Positions 33,990 through 43,033 of a DNA stretch of 64,000 nucleotides are shown here, in pieces (within the stretch, counting starts at the first letter, position 1; each line of letters begins with the position of its first letter). Both the position numbers and the translations under genes were made by a program. The notes beneath the pieces are model-generated. The model was not told the origin of the DNA. It made no database searches and was given only the letters and a program-made list of their open reading frames with translations. This DNA is from Sphingobium fontiphilum (GTDB taxonomy: Bacteria; Pseudomonadota; Alphaproteobacteria; Sphingomonadales; Sphingomonadaceae), in NCBI RefSeq assembly GCF_014196635.1, contig NZ_JACIEB010000002.1, positions 1-64,000 of the forward strand. The letters run 5' to 3'.

Positions 33990-35713
33990 GCCGCCTGCCT
34001 CCGTGCATCGGAGGCCTCGATCAGCGCGATGAAGGCGTCCTCCATCGTCGCGTCGGGCCGCCCGACCTGCGCTTTCAATTCATCGGGCGTTCCGGTCGCG
34101 ATCTGCTCAGCGCGGTAGATGAGGGCGATGCGGTCGCAATATTCGGCCTCTTCCATGAAATGAGTTGTTACCAGAACCGACACGCCCCTTTCGACCAGCC
34201 CGTTGATATGGGACCAGAATTCGCGTCGTACTATCGGGTCGACCCCCGAGGTCGGCTCGTCGAGAAACAGGACGGGCGGCTGGTGCATCACCGCGCAGGC
34301 CAGCGCCAGCCGCTGACGAAACCCCAGCGGCAGGCCGCCGCTATTGACGTCGACCTGTCCTTCCAGATGGAAGATCGCGATCATCCGGTCGATGGCGTCA
34401 GCCGCCGCCCGCCCCGAGAGGCCATAGGCGCCCGCGAAGAAGCGCAGATTCTGCCGCACCGACAAATCGCCATAGAGCGAGAATTTCTGCGCCATATAGC
34501 CGAGCGACTGGCGGGCGTCGGCGCGCGCGTGGCGCAGGTCTTTGCCGGCGACCGATCCGGTGCCTTCGGTCGGGGTCAGCAGGCCGCACAACATCTTGAA
34601 CGTGGTCGATTTGCCCGCGCCATTGGGGCCGAGCAGCCCGAATACCTGCCCGCGGGGGACGGAAAAACATATGTCGCTGGCGGCGGTGAAATCACCGAAA
34701 CGCTTGGTCAGGCCGACCGCCTCTATCGCTGCGCCGCCATCGTCAGCTATGGTGCGATAGTCACGCGCCAGCGCCGATGTGCCCCCCGGCCCGCCTCCCA
34801 GCAGGTCGATGAAGGCGTCTTCGAACCGGGGCGTCGCCGGGGTCAGCGGCCCGCCCGCAACTTGCTCCAGCATCGCCACATCGTCCCGCCCGGCGCCATC
34901 GGCCAGCATCAGGCGGATCGCATCGCCCTTCACCGCCCCGTCGATAACGGACGCAAGGTCCAGCGCCTCGCGCAGCATCGCCCGCCGCCGCGCCTGTTCG
35001 ACCGGCGCCTGCCAGATGCGACCGGCCGCCCGCCCGGTAAGGTCTTCGGGCAGGCCGCTGTGCAGCACCCGCCCTTCGCTCAGCAGGAAAACGGTGTCGC
35101 ATTGTTCGGCTTCATCCAGATAGGCGGTCGACCACAACACGCCGATGCCATCGCCCACCAGCCCACGCACCAGCGCCCATAATTCGCGCCGCGACACAGG
35201 ATCGACGCCGACTCCCGGCTCGTCCAGCAGCAGCAACGCCGGATCGCGCACCAAAGCGCAGGCGAGGCCCAGCTTCTGCTTCATGCCGCCCGACAATTTG
35301 CCCGCCAGCCGGTTCCGGAACCGGGCGAGGTCGGTAAATTCCAGCAGCCTGGCGAAGCGATCTGCGCGCTCCTCCAGCGGCAGCGCGCGCAAATCGGCAT
35401 AAAGGCGCAGATTTTCGATGACGGTCAGGTCTTCATACAGGCCGAAGCGTTGCGGCATATAGCCGATCAGGCTGCGGTCCACCCGGTCGACGGGGACGCC
35501 GGTCACGGTCACATCGCCGCTGTCGGGCGCGATCAGGCCTGCGAGCATCCGGATCAATGTCGTCTTGCCCGCCCCATCCGGCCCGACCAATCCCGTCATC
35601 CGGCCGGGCAGTATTGCAATGTCGACGGCATCGAGCGCCATCGGCGCGTCAGGCGCGAAACGCTTGGACACACCCCGGCCGATGGCGACCGCCGCGGTGC
35701 GGTCGTCATCCAT
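33986..35713 (-). CDS. ABC transporter ATPase with two tandem nucleotide-binding domains
   Basis: The 575-residue protein carries two complete ATPases. The first has Walker A GPDGAGKTTLIRML, signature LSGGMKQKLGLACAL and Walker B LLLLDEPGVGVDP. The second has GPNGAGKSTTFKML, a divergent signature GLPLGFRQRLALACAV and Walker B VLFLDEPTSGVDP. The missing LSGG in the second half suggests unequal ATP sites. The tandem form is typical of the YbhF/YhiH type operons with HlyD and two permeases. It follows hlyD by 1 bp and overlaps the permease. Confidence 0.93.
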   Translation of the reverse strand: MDDDRTAAVAIGRGVSKRFAPDAPMALDAVDIAILPGRMTGLVGPDGAGKTTLIRMLAGLIAPDSGDVTVTGVPVDRVDRSLIGYMPQRFGLYEDLTVIENLRLYADLRALPLEERADRFARLLEFTDLARFRNRLAGKLSGGMKQKLGLACALVRDPALLLLDEPGVGVDPVSRRELWALVRGLVGDGIGVLWSTAYLDEAEQCDTVFLLSEGRVLHSGLPEDLTGRAAGRIWQAPVEQARRRAMLREALDLASVIDGAVKGDAIRLMLADGAGRDDVAMLEQVAGGPLTPATPRFEDAFIDLLGGGPGGTSALARDYRTIADDGGAAIEAVGLTKRFGDFTAASDICFSVPRGQVFGLLGPNGAGKSTTFKMLCGLLTPTEGTGSVAGKDLRHARADARQSLGYMAQKFSLYGDLSVRQNLRFFAGAYGLSGRAAADAIDRMIAIFHLEGQVDVNSGGLPLGFRQRLALACAVMHQPPVLFLDEPTSGVDPIVRREFWSHINGLVERGVSVLVTTHFMEEAEYCDRIALIYRAEQIATGTPDELKAQVGRPDATMEDAFIALIEASDARRQAA

Positions 35714-35714
35714 G

Positions 35715-36719
35715 TCAGTCTCCTGCGCGGGGGCGCGCGCCAGGCACGTCGATGGTCACCGGCTGACCCTGCCGCAATCCGTCATCAGGATCGTCGATCA
35801 GCACGCGGACACGATAGACCAGTTCGGTGCGCAAATCCTGCGTCTGCACCGTCTTGGGGGTGAATTCGGCGGTCGGTGAAATCTGTGCGATGGCGCCGTG
35901 ATAGGTGCGCGGATTGCCGTCCGTGCTGACGGTCACCTTCATTCCCGGCGCGATCCGCGACAGGTCGCGCGCGCCGACATAGGCGCGCAGGCGTATCGGC
36001 CGGTCGATGGTCAGCGTCAACACGGTTTCGCCCGGCTGAACAATCGCGCCCGGTTCGCGCGCGCGGGTCAATATGGCGCCGCCATGGGGGGCGCGCAGCG
36101 TCGCGTCGGACAGGCTGGTTTGCGCCCCGTCGCGCTGGGCCCGGGCGGCGGCGGCCTGCGCGGCGGCGGCGGCCTTGTCCTCTTCCCTTGCCCCGGCAAG
36201 CGCCAGCGACAAGGCCTGCGTCGCCACCTGAACCTGCGCCTGCGCCGCGCGATATTGGGCGGCGGTCGCGTCATAGGCCTGCTGACTGACCGCGCCGGTC
36301 TTCACCAGTTCGCTGCGCCGGGCCATATCTTCGGACGCACGGGCAAGGCCCGCCTGCGCTTCGGCCAGCCGGGCCTGCGCCTGCTCGATTTCCTGGGGAC
36401 GGCTGCCCGCCTGCGCCTTGGCCAGTTCAGCCTGGGCCACATCCAGCCGAGCCTGCGCCGCTGACAACGCATCGCCGAGCGGCCGGGCATCGAGCGTGGC
36501 AAGCATGTCGCCCGCCCTGACCTTCGCGCCTTCCTCCGGTCCGATGGTCGCAATCCGACCGCCTACGCGGAAAGCGAGGTCAACCTGTCGCACATCGACA
36601 TTGCCATAGAGCGCGAGTCGATGGTCGTCACCGCCGAAAAGCCCCATGCTCCAGCCCGCCAAAGCCGCCAATGCCGTAACGGCAATGATAACGCCGCCGA
36701 CGACTACGCGACGCTGCAT
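35715..36719 (-). CDS. HlyD-family periplasmic adaptor (membrane fusion protein)
   Basis: The 334-residue protein has one N-terminal membrane anchor (VVVGGVIIAVTALAALAGW). A split lipoyl domain (VDVRQVDLAFRVGGRIATI and ATLRAPHGGAILTRAREPGAIV) flanks a long coiled-coil hairpin rich in Ala, Gln and Glu, and a beta-barrel domain follows. It bridges the inner-membrane ABC exporter and the NodT channel. The ATG at 36719 has GGGGGAG seven bases upstream; the longer frame to 36776 lacks family support. It is the first gene of the five-gene efflux operon. Confidence 0.92.
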   Translation of the reverse strand: MQRRVVVGGVIIAVTALAALAGWSMGLFGGDDHRLALYGNVDVRQVDLAFRVGGRIATIGPEEGAKVRAGDMLATLDARPLGDALSAAQARLDVAQAELAKAQAGSRPQEIEQAQARLAEAQAGLARASEDMARRSELVKTGAVSQQAYDATAAQYRAAQAQVQVATQALSLALAGAREEDKAAAAAQAAAARAQRDGAQTSLSDATLRAPHGGAILTRAREPGAIVQPGETVLTLTIDRPIRLRAYVGARDLSRIAPGMKVTVSTDGNPRTYHGAIAQISPTAEFTPKTVQTQDLRTELVYRVRVLIDDPDDGLRQGQPVTIDVPGARPRAGD

Positions 36720-36794
36720 ATGAAAACTCCCCCGCCAAGAGCCATGGTCATCGCACCCAAGCGACCGCAGATGCAACCCGGTTTATTCCGCATC

Positions 36795-36829
36795 GCCACA
36801 TGCGCCGACACTGTGCCGGCGCATGTGGC
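36795..36829 (-). terminator. Strong hairpin after the acyl-CoA dehydrogenase gene
   Basis: A perfect 13-bp stem (GCCACATGCGCCG/CGGCGCATGTGGC) with a 9-nt loop begins 5 bp after the dehydrogenase stop. No T-tract follows on the minus strand, so it is either a non-canonical terminator or an mRNA 3'-end stabiliser. Confidence 0.5.
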
Positions 36830-36833
36830 AGAA

Positions 36834-38582
36834 TCAGAATGCGTCGGTCGACAGCGCCATCAGCGGCGCGGCGCCCGCCTTGATCTGGACGGCGAGTCCC
36901 TGCGCCTGGGGCAGGACGCGCTCGGCAAAATAGGTCGCGACCTTGACCTTCGCATCGTGGAACGGCGTATCGCCCTGCGCTGCGGCTGCCGCCATGCGCG
37001 CCCACATCCAGCCGAAGGAAACGAGCGCGAACAGGCGCAGATAATCGACCGCAGCAGCGCCGAGGCTGTCGATGTTGCCGCCCTGGACCCCCGCCGTCAC
37101 GTCGCGCAGCAGGTCGAGCGCGGCCAGCGTGCGCTGCGCCACCAGCGTCGCGGCATCCACCCTGGCCGCATCGGCCAGATCGGCAGCGACTATGTCGAAA
37201 AAGCCCTGCGCCACCGCGCCGCCCGCCATCGACAATTTGCGGCCGACAAGGTCCATCGCCTGCACGCCATTGGTGCCTTCATAGATCATGGCGATGCGGG
37301 CATCGCGGACATATTGCTCCATGCCCCATTCGCGGATGTAGCCATGGCCGCCGAATACCTGCTGCGCCTGAACCGCGCTTTCAAAGCCGAAATCGGTGAA
37401 GGCCGCCTTCACCACCGGGGTCAGCAGCGCAACGAGTGCGTCGGCCTTCGCCCGTTCCCCCGCATCGGCATGGCCATGGGCGCGGTCATGCTGAAGCGCG
37501 GTCCACCCCGCGAGCGCGCGGCCCGCCTCCACAAAGGCGCGGACATTGAGCAGCATCCGGCGCACATCGGCATGTTCGATGATCGGCACCGGCCCACGCG
37601 CGCCATCGGCGCTGCGGCCCTGCAACCGATCCTTCGCATAGGCGACGGCCTGCTGATAAGCGGCCCCGGCGATGCCCAGCCCCTGAATGCCGACCATTAG
37701 CCGTTCAGCGTTCATCATCGTGAACATGGCGGCAAGGCCCCGGTGCGGTTCGCCCACCAGCCAGCCGGTGGCGCCATCATAATTCATCACGCAGGTCGGC
37801 TGGGCATGGATGCCCATCTTCTTTTCCAGCGCGCCCGCCGACATGGCGTTGCGCACGGTGAAGCCGCCGCTGTCATCGGGTAGATATTTGGGCACGAGAA
37901 ACAGGCTGATCCCCTTCACGCCCGCAGGCGCGTCTGGCAGGCGGGCGAGCACCAGATGCACGATATTCGGCGTCATTTCATGGTCGCCCGACGAGATGAA
38001 GATCTTCTGCCCGGTGACCGCGTAGCTGCCGTCGCCATTGGGCTGGGCGCGGGTCTTGAGCAGGGCAAGGTCGGTGCCCGCCCCGCCTTCGGTCAGCGCC
38101 ATGGCCCCCATCCACTCGCCGCTGACCAGCGGCGGCAACCAGATCGCCTTGAGTTCGTCGCTGGCATGGGCGGTGATCGCTTCGGTCGCGCCGCGCGTCA
38201 GGCCGGGGAACAGGCCGAAGGACAGGTTGGCCGCCGACATCATCTCGTCCAGCCAGAGTTGCAGGATGAAGGGCAATCCCTGCCCGCCATGTTCAGGTGC
38301 GGCCGACAGCGCAGCCCAGCCGCCCTCGGCAAAGGTGCGATAGGCTTCGGTGAAGCCGGCCGGCACATGGACGACGCCGTCAACCAGCCGGCTCCCCTCT
38401 TCATCGCCGCTGCGGTTGATGGGGTGCAGGGTCTGCGAGCAGAGTTTGCCCGCTTCCTGCAGAACCGCCGTCGCCAGATCGCTGTCAACGTCCTTGCCCA
38501 GGTCCGCCATCGCCGCGTCAAAGCCCAGAACCTCGCGCAGGAGGAACTGATAGTCCGCAATCGGCGCAACATAATCCTGCAT
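36834..38582 (-). CDS. Acyl-CoA dehydrogenase, DmdC-like long form
   Basis: The 582-residue flavoenzyme has the N-terminal extension of the DmdC group (MQDYVAPIADYQFLLREVLGF, NRSGDEEG). The core FAD-binding motifs are WMGAMALTEGGAGTDLALL and GQKIFISSGDHEM, with YEGTNGVQAMDL nearer the C-terminus and an extra C-terminal domain. It oxidises an acyl-CoA to enoyl-CoA and gives electrons to ETF, whose genes are also in this window. The start at 38582 matches the family N-terminus. A well-formed promoter is visible upstream and a TetR gene precedes it. Confidence 0.92.
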   Translation of the reverse strand: MQDYVAPIADYQFLLREVLGFDAAMADLGKDVDSDLATAVLQEAGKLCSQTLHPINRSGDEEGSRLVDGVVHVPAGFTEAYRTFAEGGWAALSAAPEHGGQGLPFILQLWLDEMMSAANLSFGLFPGLTRGATEAITAHASDELKAIWLPPLVSGEWMGAMALTEGGAGTDLALLKTRAQPNGDGSYAVTGQKIFISSGDHEMTPNIVHLVLARLPDAPAGVKGISLFLVPKYLPDDSGGFTVRNAMSAGALEKKMGIHAQPTCVMNYDGATGWLVGEPHRGLAAMFTMMNAERLMVGIQGLGIAGAAYQQAVAYAKDRLQGRSADGARGPVPIIEHADVRRMLLNVRAFVEAGRALAGWTALQHDRAHGHADAGERAKADALVALLTPVVKAAFTDFGFESAVQAQQVFGGHGYIREWGMEQYVRDARIAMIYEGTNGVQAMDLVGRKLSMAGGAVAQGFFDIVAADLADAARVDAATLVAQRTLAALDLLRDVTAGVQGGNIDSLGAAAVDYLRLFALVSFGWMWARMAAAAAQGDTPFHDAKVKVATYFAERVLPQAQGLAVQIKAGAAPLMALSTDAF

Positions 38583-38623
38583 GATGAACCTCTCTGTCTT
38601 CTTCCACGGCCTTTGTCCGTACA

Positions 38624-38652
38624 CTTATACCAAACACTTGTTACAGTATCAA
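38624..38652 (-). promoter_or_regulatory. Sigma70-type promoter of the acyl-CoA dehydrogenase gene
   Basis: On the minus strand TTGATA (38652-38647) and TATAAG (38629-38624) are separated by exactly 17 bases, placing transcription start about 35 bases before the ATG. AAGTGT occurs twice in the spacer and -10 region (13 bases apart), a possible binding site for the adjacent TetR regulator. Confidence 0.6.
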
Positions 38653-38695
38653 CTGCACCTTGGTCGGGTCGGTCCCAACCGCTCTCCCGGCGGTT

Positions 38696-39271
38696 TCAGC
38701 CGTGACGGAAAATGCGGTTGATCTGCGCGGCGATCTCAGACGGGGTCATACGCCCGAGCCTATACCAGTCGCCAGCGGAGTTGATGAGCGAGAGGAGCAG
38801 GTTGCGATAGATGGAACGGTCAATGTCGGCGGGCAGCGGCAGCGCGTCGACCAGCCCCCGGAACAAGTCCTCGAAGGCGTCTCGCCGGGTGCTCAACTGC
38901 CGCTGCACATCTTCGGGCACGTCACGAAAATCGTTCATCAGCGGCAGGGTGATGGAGTCCGGGTCAAGCTGAATGTCGACCAATGTGCTGACCGCCGCCG
39001 CCAGCCTGTCCCATGGCGCAACATGGCGGTTGGCCGCGTCCGCGATCCGCCGTTCCGCCGCATCGAGCGCGGCATTGTGCAGTTCGACGAACAGCGCGTC
39101 CTTCGACTTGATATGATGGTAGAGCGAACCGCCCAGCACCCCGGCCTGTTCGCCAATGTCGCGGATGGATGTGCCGCGATAGCCGTTGCGCGCGAACAGG
39201 CGCGCAGCGATTTCCAATATCTGGCGGCGGCGCGGGCTGGCGGCGTCGGGAAATTCGGTCAGCTTCATCAT
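38696..39271 (-). CDS. TetR/AcrR-family transcriptional regulator
   Basis: The 191-residue regulator has an N-terminal TetR helix-turn-helix (RRQILEIAARLFARNGYRGTSIRDIGEQAGVLGGSLYHHIKSKDAL over consecutive helices) and a ligand-binding C-terminal half. It lies directly upstream of the acyl-CoA dehydrogenase on the same strand, separated by the promoter region, so it probably represses that gene in response to an acyl-CoA. A GTG at 39280 is an alternative start; neither has a convincing ribosome binding site. Confidence 0.88.
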   Translation of the reverse strand: MMKLTEFPDAASPRRRQILEIAARLFARNGYRGTSIRDIGEQAGVLGGSLYHHIKSKDALFVELHNAALDAAERRIADAANRHVAPWDRLAAAVSTLVDIQLDPDSITLPLMNDFRDVPEDVQRQLSTRRDAFEDLFRGLVDALPLPADIDRSIYRNLLLSLINSAGDWYRLGRMTPSEIAAQINRIFRHG

Positions 39272-39311
39272 CGTCGCCACGCTACACAGGGCGGGCGGGC
39301 TACGCCAGTCT

Positions 39312-39935
39312 TCAACCCTGGGGCGGGGCCGTCCCGCCGATTTCGTCGCTGTCCAGCTTCTCGCCGATATTCAGGCCATGGCGCATCAGCATGGGCACAT
39401 TGGCGGCGGCGAACAGCATCGACACGATGGTCACGCCCCACACCTTGACCGCCAGCCATGTGTCGAAGCTGAGCAAGGCGCGCATCGCTTCATTGGCTAC
39501 CGCCATGCCGACGAAGAAAAACGCCCAGTTGCGCGACAGCTTGCGCCACCCTTCCTCCGACAGCCCGTCATAGGCGGCCTGAAGCAGATATTTGAGCAGC
39601 GGCTTGCCACGCATCAGCCCGGCGAACAGCATCGCCGCGAAGAAGGTGTAGATGATCGTCGGCTTGATCTGGATGAATTTCTCGTCATGAAAATAGATCG
39701 TGAGGCTGCCGAAAAACAGCACCAGCAGCGCCGAAAGCCACAGCATCGGCGACACGCGGCCCAGTTTCCATTTCGACACCAGCACCGCAATAACGATGGC
39801 CGCCATGAAGACCGCCGTGCCCGTGATTGCGCCTGCGAACTTGTAACCCAGGAAAAAGACCAGCAGCGGCCCGAAATCGAGCGCAAGGCTAAGCGTTCCG
39901 CCATGGGCGGGCCTGGCGGGGGCGTCAGCGGGCAT
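39312..39935 (-). CDS. yciB: Inner-membrane septation protein A (YciB/IspZ)
   Basis: The 207-residue polytopic protein has five or so membrane spans, including LDFGPLLVFFLGYKFAGAITGTAVFM and VSPMLWLSALLVLFFGSLTIYFHDEKFIQIKPTIIYTFFAAMLF read over consecutive helices. The conserved WRKLSRNWAFFFVGMAVANE is present. The family affects septation and envelope synthesis. It overlaps the 3' end of ftsY by 11 bp and ends the dapF-mtaB-ftsY-yciB operon. Confidence 0.9.
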   Translation of the reverse strand: MPADAPARPAHGGTLSLALDFGPLLVFFLGYKFAGAITGTAVFMAAIVIAVLVSKWKLGRVSPMLWLSALLVLFFGSLTIYFHDEKFIQIKPTIIYTFFAAMLFAGLMRGKPLLKYLLQAAYDGLSEEGWRKLSRNWAFFFVGMAVANEAMRALLSFDTWLAVKVWGVTIVSMLFAAANVPMLMRHGLNIGEKLDSDEIGGTAPPQG

Positions 39936-40860
39936 AGGCTGTCCCCGCTATCGCCCGGGCCATGTCGCGCGCGTCGAAGGGGCGCAGATCCTCGATCTTC
40001 TCGCCCACGCCGATGGCATGAATAGGCAGCTTGTACTTCTCCGCCGCCGCGACCAGCACGCCGCCACGCGCGGTGCCGTCCAGCTTGGTCATCACCAGCC
40101 CCGTGACCTGCGCGGTTTCCTTGAACACTTCGATCTGGTTCAACGCATTCTGTCCTGTCGTGGCGTCCAGCACCAATATAACGTCATGGGGCGCCGCCGG
40201 GTTCAACCGGCCCAGCACCCGGCGAACCTTGGCCAATTCGTCCATCAATTCGGTCTTGTTCTGAAGCCGCCCGGCGGTGTCGACGATCAGCACGTCGATG
40301 CCAGTAGCCGTCGCCTGCCTCACCGCGTCGAAAACGATCCCGGCAGCGTCGCCGCCCTCCTTGCCCGCGACGATGGGGACGCCCAGGCGGTCGGCCCAAA
40401 CTTTGAGCTGACCGATGGCGGCCGCGCGGAAGGTGTCGCCCGCCGCCAGCATCACGCCATAATCCTGTTCCAGATAGTTATGGGCAAGTTTCGCAATCGT
40501 CGTGGTCTTGCCCGATCCGTTGACACCGATCACCAATATGACCTGCGGACGCGGGAACGCCTCGATCTCCAGCGGCTGCGCCACCGGAGCCAGAACCTTC
40601 TCGATCTCCTCCGCGATGATCTCGCGCAGATATTCCTCGGTCAGTTCGCGATTATAGCGCCCCTCGGCCAGCCGGTCACGCACCCGCGCGGCCATGGCTG
40701 GACCAAGATCGCTGAGGATCAGCGCCTCCTCGATCTCGTCGAGCGTCTGGTCGTCCAGCGCGGCCTTGTTGAAAAGGCCGGTCAGATTTTCGCCCAGCTT
40801 GTCGGACGTGCGCTTCAATCCGCCGAAGAGGCGGTCGCGCCAGCTAGTCTTGTCGTTCAT
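39925..40860 (-). CDS. ftsY: Signal recognition particle receptor FtsY
   Basis: The 311-residue SRP receptor GTPase has a short N-terminal region without a long acidic A domain, the N domain, then the G domain with [48 protein letters not shown] and [13 protein letters not shown]. It docks ribosome-SRP complexes at the inner membrane. It overlaps mtaB by 4 bp. The short N-terminus is normal for this lineage. Confidence 0.96.
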   Translation of the reverse strand: MNDKTSWRDRLFGGLKRTSDKLGENLTGLFNKAALDDQTLDEIEEALILSDLGPAMAARVRDRLAEGRYNRELTEEYLREIIAEEIEKVLAPVAQPLEIEAFPRPQVILVIGVNGSGKTTTIAKLAHNYLEQDYGVMLAAGDTFRAAAIGQLKVWADRLGVPIVAGKEGGDAAGIVFDAVRQATATGIDVLIVDTAGRLQNKTELMDELAKVRRVLGRLNPAAPHDVILVLDATTGQNALNQIEVFKETAQVTGLVMTKLDGTARGGVLVAAAEKYKLPIHAIGVGEKIEDLRPFDARDMARAIAGTAYAR

Positions 40861-42170
40861 GCGAGCGCCTCTTGCGCGATCAGCGCGCCCTTCTCAAGTC
40901 CCGTGATGGCCGCCCGCACGATGGCGCCGGGCGGTTGCGGCGCGGCAAAGCGCACCGGCGCGAAATTTTCGGCGTGGCCGTTCATGCCGCTGCGTTCGAC
41001 CAGCACCGACTGGACGGAGCCGACAAGGCCCGCCAGCCAGTGCGCGCGGCGCGCTTCGCAGGCGGCGCGCAGGCGCGCGGCGCGCTGCTTGACGGTCGCG
41101 CGGTCTACCTGCGGCATCCGCGCGGCGGGCGTGCCCTCTCGCGGCGAATAGGGGAAGACATGGCCGTGCACGATGTCGCACTGATCGACCAGCGCCAGGC
41201 TATTGGCGAACATCGCCTCATCCTCGGTCGGGAAACCGGCGATGATGTCGGCCCCGATGCCGATGTCCGGCCGGGCGGCTTTCAGCCGTTCGACCATGGC
41301 GATGGCCTGCGCGCGATTGTGGCGGCGCTTCATCCGCTTCAGGATCATGTCGTCGCCCGCCTGAAGCGACAGGTGAAGATGCGGCATAAGCCGCGGTTCA
41401 TGGGCGATCAGGTCGAACAATCGCGCGTCGATCTCCACGCTGTCCAGCGAGGACAGGCGCAGCCGGGGCAGGCCCGGCACATGCTTCAATATCCGCTCCA
41501 CCAGTTGCCCCAGCGAAGGCGAGCCCGGCAGATCGGGGCCATAGCTGGTCACGTCGACGCCGGTCAGCACGATTTCGCGATAGCCCGCATCGACCAGTTC
41601 GCGCGCCTTGTCGACCACGGCCCCCGCAGGCACCGACCGGCTGTTCCCCCGGCCATAGGGGATGATGCAGAAGGTGCAGCGATGGTCGCAGCCATTTTGC
41701 ACCTCCAGAAACGCGCGGGCATGTTCGGCAAAGGCGCTGGCCATATGCGGCGTTGTCTCGCGCACGGCCATGATGTCGGAAACCTTCACTCTTTCCGTCA
41801 CCCCAGCGAAGGCTGGGGTCTCAGGCCCAAAACTGCGCCCTATCGCCTGGGATCCCAGCCTTCGCTGGGATGACGAATAGTAGCTTGCCTCCATCTTCTC
41901 CCGATTGCCGATCACCCCATCGACCTCCGCCATCGCGGCGAAGGTTTGCGGCTCCGTCTGCGCGGCGCAGCCGGTGACGAGGATGCGGGCGTCGGGCCGA
42001 TCCCGCTTCGCGCGACGGATCGCCTGGCGCGTCTGGCGCACGGCTTCGGCCGTCACGGCACAACTGTTGACGACGATCAGGTCGTCCTGCTCCGCCGCCA
42101 ACTGGCGGATCGCCTCGCTCTCCGCGATGTTGAGGCGACACCCCATGGTGATGATGTCGGGACCAGCCAT
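40857..42170 (-). CDS. mtaB: tRNA N6-threonylcarbamoyladenosine methylthiotransferase MtaB, with repeat-derived insertion
   Basis: The 437-residue radical-SAM enzyme adds a methylthio group to t6A37 of tRNA. It has the UPF0004 domain (TMGCRLNIAESEAI, VVNSCAVTAEAVRQTRQAIR, VTGCAAQ), the radical-SAM cluster motif CDHRCTFC and a C-terminal TRAM-like region. Between the first two domains, residues about 99-125 (SSQRRLGSQAI...PAFAGVT) are translated from an 80-bp mobile palindromic element and are not part of the normal protein. The frame is kept and all cluster cysteines are intact, so the enzyme is probably active. The start at 42170 fits the family; it is 2 bp after dapF. Confidence 0.94.
   Translation of the reverse strand: MAGPDIITMGCRLNIAESEAIRQLAAEQDDLIVVNSCAVTAEAVRQTRQAIRRAKRDRPDARILVTGCAAQTEPQTFAAMAEVDGVIGNREKMEASYYSSSQRRLGSQAIGRSFGPETPAFAGVTERVKVSDIMAVRETTPHMASAFAEHARAFLEVQNGCDHRCTFCIIPYGRGNSRSVPAGAVVDKARELVDAGYREIVLTGVDVTSYGPDLPGSPSLGQLVERILKHVPGLPRLRLSSLDSVEIDARLFDLIAHEPRLMPHLHLSLQAGDDMILKRMKRRHNRAQAIAMVERLKAARPDIGIGADIIAGFPTEDEAMFANSLALVDQCDIVHGHVFPYSPREGTPAARMPQVDRATVKQRAARLRAACEARRAHWLAGLVGSVQSVLVERSGMNGHAENFAPVRFAAPQPPGAIVRAAITGLEKGALIAQEALA
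41796..41875. repeat. Sphingomonad-type palindromic repeat inserted in mtaB
   Basis: Two inverted arms, CGTCACCCCAGCGAAGGCTG(GGG) at 41796 and the near complement ending at 41875, enclose about 28 bp. About 22 of 25 arm positions match. The same left arm occurs at 63133. It lies inside mtaB and is translated. Confidence 0.85.
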
Positions 42171-42172
42171 GG

Positions 42173-42973
42173 TCAGAAGCGGGTCCAGTCGGCCTCGCCA
42201 TCGAAAACATGCGTTGCAGGGCCGGTCATGCGGATGGTTCCGCCCGGCGCCCAGTCGACGACCAGATCGCCGCCCGGCAGGCTGACCGTCACCGGCCCCG
42301 CCATCAACCGGCGGCGGATGGCGGCGACGGCGGTGGCGCAGGCGCCCGTTCCGCAGGCGCGCGTCAGGCCAGCGCCGCGCTCCCACACGATCAGGCGGAT
42401 GTGGTTGTCGCCCGTGACCTGCGCGAAATTGACGTTCACCCGCTGGGGAAACAGCGGATCATGCTCGATCAATGGCCCCAGTCGGTCAAAGTTCACACCG
42501 TCCATATCTTCGACGAAGAAGATGACATGGGGATTGCCGACATTGACGGCGGCGGGCGGGGGCAGGTCTTCCCAGCTTGCGCTCATCGCCAGCGTGTCCA
42601 TGGGAAGGCTAAGCGGAATCGCGTCCCAGTCAAAACGCGGCGCCCCCATGTCGACGCTGACGCCGCCATCGACCGCCTTCGCGTCGAGCAGCCCCGCCTT
42701 CGTGCGGATCGTCACGTCGCGGCCGACGAACAGGGGGACGCAGCGCGTGGCGTTGCCGCATGCCTCCACCTCGCTGCCATCGGCGTTGAAAATCTGCATC
42801 GACACATCGGCGTCGTCGGCGGCGCCAATGACGATCAACTGGTCGCAGCCGATGCCGGTGTGGCGATCGGCAATGGCGCGGGCGCGCGCCTGCGTCATCG
42901 CCACCGCGTCATCGCGCGCGTCGATCACGACAAAGTCGTTGCCCAGGCCATGCATCTTTGAAAAGCGTCCCAT
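42173..42973 (-). CDS. dapF: Diaminopimelate epimerase
   Basis: The 266-residue enzyme converts LL- to meso-diaminopimelate for lysine and peptidoglycan synthesis. Both active-site cysteines are visible, in VEACGNATRC and TRACGTGACATA. The N-terminus MGRFSKMHGLGNDFVVID is standard. It is the first gene of the dapF-mtaB-ftsY-yciB operon, an arrangement common in alphaproteobacteria. Confidence 0.96.
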   Translation of the reverse strand: MGRFSKMHGLGNDFVVIDARDDAVAMTQARARAIADRHTGIGCDQLIVIGAADDADVSMQIFNADGSEVEACGNATRCVPLFVGRDVTIRTKAGLLDAKAVDGGVSVDMGAPRFDWDAIPLSLPMDTLAMSASWEDLPPPAAVNVGNPHVIFFVEDMDGVNFDRLGPLIEHDPLFPQRVNVNFAQVTGDNHIRLIVWERGAGLTRACGTGACATAVAAIRRRLMAGPVTVSLPGGDLVVDWAPGGTIRMTGPATHVFDGEADWTRF

Positions 42974-43033
42974 GATGGCCGCGCATTTAGGGGATGCGGG
43001 GGCAAAAGACCAGAGGCCCTACCGGGGGCCGGA

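Noticed and set aside
30299-36719. The HlyD/ABC/NodT operon as the missing ABC transporter of the quinoprotein cluster
   Set aside because: It is an exporter of the YbhF/YhhJ type with no regulon motif upstream, and the binding protein of the island is MoxJ-like.
36795-36829. The perfect 13-bp hairpin as an operator for hlyD
   Set aside because: It lies 5 bp after the acyl-CoA dehydrogenase stop and over 70 bp upstream of hlyD; 3'-end function is the simpler reading.
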